Shown here: positions 54,795 through 64,000 of the stretch, piece after piece | Layout of the letters: every line of letters begins with the position of its first letter | How positions within the stretch are numbered: position 1 is the stretch's first letter | NCBI RefSeq assembly: GCF_000695625.1 | Contig: NZ_JMQI01000011.1 | Coordinates: forward strand, 305,400-369,399 | Reading direction: 5' to 3' | Source: Amycolatopsis rifamycinica | GTDB lineage: Bacteria; Actinomycetota; Actinomycetes; Mycobacteriales; Pseudonocardiaceae | DNA: 64,000 bases | Notes under the pieces: generated by a model | Database searches by the model: none | Told to the model about the DNA's origin: nothing | What the model saw: only the letters and a program-made list of their open reading frames with translations | Position numbers and translations under genes: made by a program

Positions 54795-55538
54795 ATGCGC
54801 AAAGCCGCCGTGGTGCTGCTGTTCGCGGTGTTCGCCGCCTGTTCCGCCCCATCGCCACGCCCGGCGTTCGACGACGCCCGAGCCCTGGCGGACGCGGCCA
54901 CGGCGGCCACGGCGAGCGGTGGCTCGGCGAAGTTCGGCACGGACGTCGCGGTCGGCTCGGTCCGGTCGAAGGGCCAGGGCCGGGCCCGGTTCGGCGCCGA
55001 CGGCACGGCCCAGGTGATGACGACGGATTTCCTGGGCGAGCCGATGGAGCTGCGGCTGGTGGCGGGCAAGCTGTACGCGAAGGCCCCGGAAGGCTCCCGC
55101 GACGAGGCCGGCAAGCCGTGGACGCTGGTCGCGGCGGACGGCACGGATCCGTTTTCCCAGGTCCTCGGCGGCAGCTTGACCCAGCTGGCCGCGCAGAACG
55201 ACCCGGCCCACACATTGCGCGAGATCCGCACGGCGGGCACGATCGTCGCGGCCGAGCGCACGAACCTGGGCGGAGTGGCGGCGGAGCACTACCGCGTCGA
55301 CCTGGAGCTGACACGCTTGGGCACCGACCTCCCGGCGGGGCTGCCCGCGGACGCGGCGGGCCGGGTGGGCGGCAAGTTCCCGGTGGAGCTGTGGCTCGAC
55401 GAGGGGCACCGGCCGCTGCAGATCGTGCTGGATCTTTCGCCGATCCTGCCGGGGGCTGAAGCTCGTATCACGACGCGGTACTCGGATTGGGGTGTTCCGG
55501 TGGACGTCCAGCCACCGCCGTCGGGTGAGGTGGGGTAG
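54795..55538 (+). CDS. LppX/LprAFG-like lipoprotein
   Basis: 247 residues with lipobox FAAC near residue 16. The body (GQGRARFGADGTAQVM, LVAGKLYAKAP, RVDLELTRLG, VELWLDEGHRPLQIVLDL) follows the LppX/LprG pattern of secreted proteins that carry lipids in a hydrophobic cavity. Its ATG is very close to the rsgA terminator, so it has its own promoter. Confidence 0.82.
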   Translation: MRKAAVVLLFAVFAACSAPSPRPAFDDARALADAATAATASGGSAKFGTDVAVGSVRSKGQGRARFGADGTAQVMTTDFLGEPMELRLVAGKLYAKAPEGSRDEAGKPWTLVAADGTDPFSQVLGGSLTQLAAQNDPAHTLREIRTAGTIVAAERTNLGGVAAEHYRVDLELTRLGTDLPAGLPADAAGRVGGKFPVELWLDEGHRPLQIVLDLSPILPGAEARITTRYSDWGVPVDVQPPPSGEVG

Positions 55539-55698
55539 CTCTGGCGGGCCACCCCTTCAGCCTCCCGACGCCCCAGGCGGGCTCCTTCGTGCAGCGCTGC
55601 CGGTATCAGCCCGGTGCGGCGGCGGGTTCAAGCGACCACCCCAGCACCCGCGAAAGCCACCCGCCGAGGGCATCCGGGACATCTCGCCAGGGGCCGCC

Positions 55699-55755
55699 CC
55701 GTAACCAGACATCCCCCGCCGCTCCCAGGGGGGCGTCCCCAAGTCCAGTCTACCG
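55699..55755. repeat. 57-bp interspersed repeat, copy B
   Basis: Second copy of the element at 52041-52097, with one difference. It lies in a 284-bp region (55539-55822) with no gene. Confidence 0.9.
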
Positions 55756-55788
55756 GCCACCCCCGGCAAAACCCCTGCTCACAGCCGG

Positions 55789-55818
55789 TTATCCACAGTC
55801 CGCCCCCAATGTGGACAA
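55789..55818. other. DnaA-box-like 9-mers after repeat copy B
   Basis: TTATCCACA (55789-55797) is a perfect consensus DnaA box; TGTGGACAA (55810-55818) is an actinomycete-type box on the other strand. As at copy A, the pair follows the 57-bp repeat within about 100 bp. Confidence 0.5.
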
Positions 55819-55822
55819 CGCC

Positions 55823-56314
55823 TCAGAGCAGCTCCAGCAGGAACGGCAGCTCCTGCGGTGCGTACCAAGCCAGCTCGTGATCCTCGGCGTCGCCCAACGT
55901 GAACTCCGCGTCCGGGTCGCCCAGGTCGGCCGCGTCGATCACCGCGGCCGCGGCCGCCACCGCCTCCGCCGCCTCCGGGGCGTCCACGTGGATCGCCGCC
56001 ACCGCCGACAGCGGGATCGGGCCGCCGATGCGGACCACCGGTGCGTCCAGGTCCGGGCGCAACGTCACCCCGGACACGTCCGCCGACACCACCACCCGGC
56101 GCGGCTCGCCCTTCTCCTCCGCCGCGATCAAGCGCAGCGAAGCCCGGGCCGCGTCCAGCAGGGCCGCGTACTCCAGCTCCTCGTCCGACCCGCTCACGTA
56201 CGCCTCGCGCAACGCCGGGGTCAGCGCGAACGCCGTTCCGCTGCGGGCGCGGAACTCCCCCGATGACTCGAGGTCGCGAAGCATCGCGATGGTCGCAGGC
56301 AGATAGACCCTCAC
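55823..56314 (-). CDS. DUF6912-type conserved protein
   Basis: 163 residues. MRVYLPATIAMLRDLESSGE start and acidic, alanine-rich body match the conserved actinobacterial family DUF6912; function unknown. The GTG start overlaps the acyltransferase stop (GTGA), so it is co-expressed with it. Confidence 0.8.
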   Translation of the reverse strand: MRVYLPATIAMLRDLESSGEFRARSGTAFALTPALREAYVSGSDEELEYAALLDAARASLRLIAAEEKGEPRRVVVSADVSGVTLRPDLDAPVVRIGGPIPLSAVAAIHVDAPEAAEAVAAAAAVIDAADLGDPDAEFTLGDAEDHELAWYAPQELPFLLELL

Positions 56315-57717
56315 CAGTGCGCACCCTTCAGCTCTTCCAACGACTCTTCGATCATCCCGGCGACCAGATCGACGTCGAACGCGGCCTTGCGGTCGCCGTT
56401 CAGTCCGAAGTAGACGCCTCCGTGGTAGGACGTCACGCCGATCGCCAGCGCCTGGGTGCGCATCAGCGGCATCACCGGGAACATCTCGACCAGTCTGGCC
56501 TCTCCCGCGTACATCGGCACCTGGGGGCCCGGTGAATTGGTCACCATGACGTTGAAGATGCGCCCGGACAGCGACCCCGCCGCTCGCGCGCCGAGCGAAT
56601 GGAGCGTGGCCGGGGCGAAGCCGCCGACCTTGAGCAGGCCGCGGGCCGCCACCGAGCGGCCCGAATCGAGGTGCTCGGCCATCGCGTGGCCGATGTGCTG
56701 CAGCCGCAGGACCGGGTTCGGCTCACCGACCGGCAGGTCCACCAGGTACGCCGCCACCTGGTTGCCGATCAGGGCCGGCGTCGAAAACTCCGCCGTCTCG
56801 GCGTCGCGGACCGCCAGCGGCACCAGCGCGCGGATCGTCGTGTCCGGCGTCAGCGGCACCTCGCGCGAAAGCAGCCACTCGCGCAGCGCCCCCGTGATGG
56901 CCGCGAGGACGACGTCGTTGACCGTGCCGCCGTGCGCCGCGCGGATCTTGCGGAAGTCCTCCAGCCGCGTGCGGACCACCGCGAAGACGCGGCCGCCCGA
57001 CACCCGGACGTTCAGCGGGCCCGGCGGCGCCGGGCTCACCAGGGTGCGCAGCGTCGACGCCACCCCGCCGACGGTCTCGGCGAACTTGCCCGCCGTCGCG
57101 AACGCGTCGTTCGCCGCCGACCGGACGTTCTCCACCACCTCGCCCGGCCGCTGGACGCCCTCGCTGATCGCGTCCAGCACCAGCTGGGTGCGGCTGGGCT
57201 CGCGGCGCGGCGTCCAGATGTCCTCGAACGGCTCCGGCTCGGCCGGCGCCGGGTCGAGGATGAGCTGGCCGAGGTCGATCGTGCCGACACCGTCCACAAC
57301 GGACTGGTGGGTCTTCGTCACCAGCGCCACCCGGTCGCCGGCCAGCCCCTCGATGAAGTAGGCCTCCCAGAGCGGCCGCTCCGGCGCCAGCCGCCGCGAC
57401 ATCAGGCGCGCGACCAGGTCGAACAGCTGCTCGTCACTGCCCGGCTGGGGCAGCGCCGAGCGCCGGATGTGGTAGTTCAGGTCGAAGTCGACGTCGTCCA
57501 CCCACACCGGCCGCGCCAGGTGGCCCGGCACCGCCAGCACGCGCTGCCGGTAGCGCGGCAGGTACGCCAGCCGCCCGCCGATGAGGTCGACCAGCTGCGC
57601 GTAGCCGAACCCGGAGCGCGGCCGCTCGAAGATCGCCACACCGCCGACGTGCATCGGGGTCGCGTGGTCCTCGACGTAGAGGAACGAGGCGTCCAGCGCG
57701 GAAAGGCGGTCGGGCAT
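56311..57717 (-). CDS. WS/DGAT-family acyltransferase with HQxxxDG active-site variant
   Basis: 468 residues, full length for wax ester synthase/diacylglycerol acyltransferase. The active-site motif, normally HHxxxDG, reads HQSVVDG (His137, Gln138), so the second His is replaced. The C-terminal NSPGPQVPMY motif is present. Relatives make triacylglycerol or wax esters; activity of this variant is uncertain. It is in the same neighbourhood as tgs3 in M. tuberculosis. Confidence 0.88.
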   Translation of the reverse strand: MPDRLSALDASFLYVEDHATPMHVGGVAIFERPRSGFGYAQLVDLIGGRLAYLPRYRQRVLAVPGHLARPVWVDDVDFDLNYHIRRSALPQPGSDEQLFDLVARLMSRRLAPERPLWEAYFIEGLAGDRVALVTKTHQSVVDGVGTIDLGQLILDPAPAEPEPFEDIWTPRREPSRTQLVLDAISEGVQRPGEVVENVRSAANDAFATAGKFAETVGGVASTLRTLVSPAPPGPLNVRVSGGRVFAVVRTRLEDFRKIRAAHGGTVNDVVLAAITGALREWLLSREVPLTPDTTIRALVPLAVRDAETAEFSTPALIGNQVAAYLVDLPVGEPNPVLRLQHIGHAMAEHLDSGRSVAARGLLKVGGFAPATLHSLGARAAGSLSGRIFNVMVTNSPGPQVPMYAGEARLVEMFPVMPLMRTQALAIGVTSYHGGVYFGLNGDRKAAFDVDLVAGMIEESLEELKGAHW

Positions 57718-57751
57718 GGGGCGATCCTTACACAATGCGAGACTGCTGGGT

Positions 57752-58513
57752 GTGGGTGATGAGTCGACGATCTCGCCGAAGGACCGCTTCCTGACCGTGT
57801 ACGGCCGGAAGCCGGTGCTCGAGGCACTGGCGGACGACGGCCTGCGCGTGGACAAGGTGATCCTCGCCGACACCGCCCGCGGCCCGGGCGCGGCCGAGAT
57901 CCAGCGCGCGGCGAAGGCCGCCGGGGTGCCGGTGCAGCACGCCAGCGCCCACCGGGTCAAGGTGCTCGCCGGCAACGGCAAGCAGGACCAGGGCGTGCTC
58001 GCCGACGTCGTCGCCCCGCGGATGCGAGCGCTTTCCGCGGCGCTGGCCGACCGGCGCCCGCCGTCGCGGGTGCTGCTGCTGGACGGCATCACCACGCCCG
58101 CGAACGTCGGCATGATCCTGCGGACGGCGACCGCGGCCGGGCTGGACGGCGTGGTCGTGCCCCGGCGCGGCGTCGCGGCGCTGGACCCGCTGGTGGTCAA
58201 GGCTTCGGCCGGGGTCGCGTTCCGCGCCCCGGTGCTGCGCTGCGGCTCGGCGCGCGAGGCCGCGGAGATGCTCACCGAAGCCGGCTACGGGCTGTACGCG
58301 CTGGGCGCGTCGTCCCGCACCACGGTGTTCGACGTCGACCTGCCCCAGCGGGCGGCGTTCGTCCTCGGCGGCGAAACGGCCGGAGTCGGGCCGGAGGTCG
58401 GCGAGCTCGTCACGGAATGGCTGTCGATCCCGATGCCGGGTGACGTCGAATCGCTGAATGTCTCAGCCGCCGCCGCGGTGCTGTCGTTCGAACTGGTCCG
58501 CCGCGCGCGCTGA
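57752..58513 (+). CDS. TrmH/SpoU-family RNA 2'-O-methyltransferase
   Basis: 253 residues from the GTG at 57752; an ATG at 57716 is an alternative that overlaps the divergent gene start. N-terminal substrate-binding domain (VYGRKPVLEAL) and SPOUT domain (LLDGITTPANVGMILRTA; FVLGGETAGVGPEV; IPMPGDVESLNVSAAAAV). It methylates a ribose in rRNA or tRNA using S-adenosylmethionine; target unknown. Confidence 0.88.
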   Translation: MGDESTISPKDRFLTVYGRKPVLEALADDGLRVDKVILADTARGPGAAEIQRAAKAAGVPVQHASAHRVKVLAGNGKQDQGVLADVVAPRMRALSAALADRRPPSRVLLLDGITTPANVGMILRTATAAGLDGVVVPRRGVAALDPLVVKASAGVAFRAPVLRCGSAREAAEMLTEAGYGLYALGASSRTTVFDVDLPQRAAFVLGGETAGVGPEVGELVTEWLSIPMPGDVESLNVSAAAAVLSFELVRRAR

Positions 58514-58517
58514 CTCC

Positions 58518-58919
58518 TCACCCCGCCGGAAACAGCACCGCCAGTTCTTCCAGCGTCTCGGTGACCGACCGGTGGTGCACCCCGACCATGCCCGCCTGGA
58601 CGGCGCCGCGGATGTTCGTCGTGGAGTCGTCGACGACCGCGCAGCGCGCGGCGGACAGCCCGAGCCGCTCGGCCGCGATCAGGTAGACCGCCGGGTCCGG
58701 TTTGGCCACGCCGACCTCACCGGAAAACACCAGGGCGTCGAAATAGCCTGACATCGTGTTCTTGACCTCGGGCGAAGCACCGGGAGCGTTGGACAGCAGC
58801 GCGGTCCGGACGCCGCGCTCGCGCGCGGCCGCCAGGTAGTCGTAGAACTGGCCGGCGTCGGGATCGGTGAGCACCCCGGCGAAATCGACCAATAGTCCTT
58901 TCAGCACCCGGCACACCAT
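58518..58919 (-). CDS. HAD-like phosphatase, short
   Basis: 133 residues. LLVDFAGVLTD is motif I, with Ala where the second Asp often is, as in some HAD-IA proteins. LLSNA, AKPDPAVY (motif III Lys) and VVDDS (motif IV) are present. At 133 residues it is shorter than most HAD-IA proteins because the cap domain is minimal. It ends four bases from the convergent methyltransferase. Confidence 0.82.
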   Translation of the reverse strand: MVCRVLKGLLVDFAGVLTDPDAGQFYDYLAAARERGVRTALLSNAPGASPEVKNTMSGYFDALVFSGEVGVAKPDPAVYLIAAERLGLSAARCAVVDDSTTNIRGAVQAGMVGVHHRSVTETLEELAVLFPAG

Positions 58920-59057
58920 AGCCGGGTCGCTCGGCGTACCGCAGCGGGCGCCGGAAATTCGCGGCTTCGGCGGTTCTTGCCCGGATCGAGCGATTCCGGG
59001 GTCCTTTTCGGTCCGTTCCCGCCTCTAAGCGAATGCCGAGTCAGGGAGGGAAGGAAA

Positions 59058-59513
59058 ATGATCGAGGAACACCGGTTGCGGACGTTGATCAACTGCGAGG
59101 CGCCCCGGCGGGCGAACCGCAGGGAAGAGCCGGGAGGACGGGAGCACGCGCGCGAGGGGCGGTGCCCGGCGCCGAGGCAGCCCGACGCGGGCGAGGTGGG
59201 CCACCTGCTGAACATGCTGCTGGAGGCCTACGACGGCCGTCGCCCGGCGGCGCAGGTGCGCGCGTTGGTGGCCCCGGAGGTGTACGCCGGCCTGAGCGGG
59301 CCACGCCGGCCGCGGCCACGGCACCGGACGCAGACGATCCACACGTGCACCCCGGCGCCGGAGGTGGTCGAGGCGTGCGCGCGCGTGGAGGCGGACGGCC
59401 GGGCGTTCGCACTGGCGGCCCGGTTCACCCGGACACCGACGGGCTGGCGGTGCGAGCGGTTCGCGCTGCTGAAACCGCAGCAGCCGGCGAAGCCGACCAA
59501 GCGGGCGGCGTGA
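59058..59513 (+). CDS. Rv3235-family protein
   Basis: 151 residues from the ATG at 59058, preceded by AAGGAA. The conserved Rv3235-like domain begins near residue 45 (AGEVGHLLNMLLEAYDGRRP) and includes HTCTPAPEVVEACARVEADG and GWRCERFALL. The N-terminal 45 residues are Arg-rich and probably disordered. Often lies near secA in actinobacteria, as here. Function unknown. Confidence 0.85.
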   Translation: MIEEHRLRTLINCEAPRRANRREEPGGREHAREGRCPAPRQPDAGEVGHLLNMLLEAYDGRRPAAQVRALVAPEVYAGLSGPRRPRPRHRTQTIHTCTPAPEVVEACARVEADGRAFALAARFTRTPTGWRCERFALLKPQQPAKPTKRAA

Positions 59514-59685
59514 GGCGGGGAGGTGGCGGTCGCTCGCCGCCGTGCGGATGAGCGGTGAGGTGGGGGGCGCGGTCCGACCAGCCCCGGCAGCGCAATCAAG
59601 GGCAGTCGCCGAGCAGCGCAGTCCGGGTCGGCGCTCAGCGGCGCCGGCCGCCACCCACCCGCGCGCGTCGCGGGCCGCACAGCTC

Positions 59686-60894
59686 CTAGCCGCTCGTTAC
59701 CGGGAGGGTCGACAAGCCGCGCAGGGTTGTCGTTGGGTTCCACTCCTGCGTTCCCGACGATGCCAGCCCCGGGCGGCGGCGGGCCAGCTCGCGGAATGCC
59801 ACCCTGGCCTCCAGCCTCGCCAACGGTGCGCCCAAGCAGAAATGGATGCCCTGGCCGAAGGCCAGGTGCCGCCCCGGCTCGCGGGCCGGGTCGAACGACT
59901 CCGGGGCGGGGCCCGTGGCCGAGTCGCGGTTGGCCGCTCCGATCAAGACGATCAGCTGGCTGCCCGCCGGTACCCGGAACTCGCCCAGCGTCGTGTCGCG
60001 CAGGGCCGTGCGCGCCGTCAGCTGGACCGGGGAGTCGTAGCGCAGCACCTCCTCCACCACGCGCGCCGCGTTCTCGCCGTCCGTGCCCAGCGGCTTCAGG
60101 CTGTCCGGGCCGCGCAGGAGCGCCGACACCCCGTTGCCGATCAGGTTCGTCGTCGTCTCGTGGCCGGCGATCAGCAGGAGCGTCAGCGTCACCAGCAGCT
60201 CGCCCTCGCTGAGCACGTCGCCCGCGTCGGACACCGCCACCAGGGCCGACAGCAGGTCCTCGCCCGGCTCGCGGCGCCGCCGGGCCGCCAGCTCGCGGAA
60301 GTAGGCGACGAACGACTGCCGCGCCCGCACCGCCGGTTCCTGCGTCTCCGGGCGCTGCAGGAACGGCGGGTCCAGCGCCCGCGCCATCGCGTGCGACCAC
60401 TCCGCGAAGCGCTCGCGGTCGTCCAGCGGCACGCCGAGGAGCTCCGCGATCACCTCGACCGGCAACGGCTTCGCGAGCGCCGTCATCAGGTCGAACTCGG
60501 CCGGCGCGCGGTCGATGAGCGAGGCGGTGAGCTCCTCGATGCGCGGGGTCAGCTGCTCGACCATCCGCGGTGTGAACGCCTTCGACACCAGCCGGCGCAG
60601 GCGCGTGTGGTCCGGCGGGTTCAGCGACAGGAACGCCCGGACCACCCGTCCCGATTCGTCGACCGGCTGGTCCGGGAGGCGGTCCGCCGGATCCAGGTAC
60701 TCGGGTTCGGGGTGCCCGAACGCCGGGTCGCGCAGCACCTGCGTTGCCTCGGCCAAGCCGCTGACCGCGAACATCCGGTCCGCGAAGGCCGCCACCGGAT
60801 GACTCTCGCGCCACCGCCGGTAGTGCGGGTACGGGTCCGGCCGCCGCTCGGCGGCGAACAACGCGAAGAACTCCTGTGGATCCGCCGACGTCAT
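59686..60894 (-). CDS. Cytochrome P450
   Basis: 402 residues. I-helix AGHETTTN, ExxR in EEVLRYDSP, and heme-ligand loop FGQGIHFCLG with the axial Cys. This is a soluble bacterial class I P450, needing ferredoxin and reductase from elsewhere. GGGGGAG precedes the ATG. No biosynthetic cluster surrounds it, so the substrate cannot be guessed. The 172-bp region 59514-59685 downstream shows no gene. Confidence 0.95.
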   Translation of the reverse strand: MTSADPQEFFALFAAERRPDPYPHYRRWRESHPVAAFADRMFAVSGLAEATQVLRDPAFGHPEPEYLDPADRLPDQPVDESGRVVRAFLSLNPPDHTRLRRLVSKAFTPRMVEQLTPRIEELTASLIDRAPAEFDLMTALAKPLPVEVIAELLGVPLDDRERFAEWSHAMARALDPPFLQRPETQEPAVRARQSFVAYFRELAARRRREPGEDLLSALVAVSDAGDVLSEGELLVTLTLLLIAGHETTTNLIGNGVSALLRGPDSLKPLGTDGENAARVVEEVLRYDSPVQLTARTALRDTTLGEFRVPAGSQLIVLIGAANRDSATGPAPESFDPAREPGRHLAFGQGIHFCLGAPLARLEARVAFRELARRRPGLASSGTQEWNPTTTLRGLSTLPVTSG

Positions 60895-60919
60895 CGAGAC
60901 TCCCCCTGTCAAACGACTG

Positions 60920-60949
60920 CGGGGCGCGCGGGTCTCCCCGCGCGCCCCG
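60920..60949 (-). terminator. Hairpin after secA
   Basis: A perfect 13-bp GC stem (CGGGGCGCGCGGG) with a 4-base loop, 12 bp after the secA stop and just before the P450 ribosome binding site. Confidence 0.75.
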
Positions 60950-60961
60950 GTCACACCTGTG

Positions 60962-63856
<2,895 letters not shown>

Positions 63857-64000
63857 CCGGTCGACCTCACTAGCTGAATATGAGCACGCCCAGGCCGGTC
63901 CCGGGCAGGTTCTCCCGCGGTGGCGGCCGTGTTCGGCGCCACCTTCCCACCCCCATCGTAGGGAACGGGGGCCGCCGTGTGCACACGCCGTACGTCCGGA
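63857..64000. other. secA upstream region
   Basis: 144 bp up to the window edge; presumably the secA promoter. The only A/T-rich patch is around 63870-63885. No gene is visible. Confidence 0.4.

Noticed and set aside
59686..60894. Cytochrome P450 as part of a natural-product cluster
   Set aside because: Neighbours are housekeeping genes (secA, Rv3235-family); no ferredoxin or tailoring genes nearby.

Overview
The window is high-GC (roughly 70% or more), with strong G/C bias at third codon positions and dense, often overlapping genes. Gene content is that of an actinomycete: WhiB1-type Fe-S regulator, SigR/RsrA pair, PdtaS-type cytosolic sensor kinase, the three-domain 2-oxoglutarate enzyme Kgd, an actinobacterial SecA and the 24-residue ribosomal protein bL37. 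Gene order from 47.9 to 63.9 kb (whiB1, pdtaS, rsrA, sigR, ybaK-like, SRAP, rsgA, WS/DGAT, Rv3235-like, secA) resembles the Rv3219-Rv3240c region of Mycobacterium tuberculosis. Together with many TetR regulators and secreted hydrolases this suggests a Pseudonocardiaceae genome such as Amycolatopsis (inference). The segment looks chromosomal: I see no phage, IS element, CRISPR array, rRNA or tRNA.

Layout. 0-1 kb: end of a WXG-type (ESX/type VII) secreted protein. 1-8.1 kb: a leucine/short-chain acyl-CoA degradation operon (accD1-accA1-acyl-CoA dehydrogenase), two secreted-protein genes, and a TetR gene. The same GTTA-N8-TAAC operator lies before both the TetR gene and accD1. 8.1-11.3 kb: metY-metX (methionine by direct sulfhydrylation) behind a structured leader. 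11.3-18.7 kb: PucR-type regulator, secreted M43 metalloprotease, quinone oxidoreductase, alanine dehydrogenase, and a decayed locus where an acyltransferase remnant is joined to a sensor-kinase remnant behind an intact response regulator. 19-25 kb: an ABC-2-type exporter pair and a 1248-residue fused ABC exporter. 25.8-29.5 kb: kgd. 29.6-38.9 kb: small enzymes, three regulator/enzyme pairs and a quaternary-amine ABC importer. 39-47.7 kb: BpsA-like aminopropyltransferase, malic enzyme, an RmlC-type epimerase, SRPBCC-MarR pair, phosphatase, acetyltransferase and diacylglycerol kinase. 47.9-64 kb: the stress-regulation and housekeeping block listed above plus a cytochrome P450.

Genes working together. 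Leucine breakdown (acyl-CoA dehydrogenase, methylcrotonyl-CoA carboxylase), Kgd, alanine dehydrogenase and malic enzyme form a central carbon/nitrogen theme. SigR-RsrA and WhiB1 are thiol/Fe-S stress regulators. A SigR-type promoter drives sigR itself and may give a longer protein form. Translational coupling through GTGA/ATGA/TGATG overlaps is used in nearly every operon.

The unusual material is mostly intergenic: inverted arrays of 21-bp repeats at two loci; a 57-bp element present twice, each time followed by two DnaA-box-like 9-mers; long CACGTG-centred palindromes; and two structured leader or non-coding RNA candidates near 11.2 and 41.8 kb.
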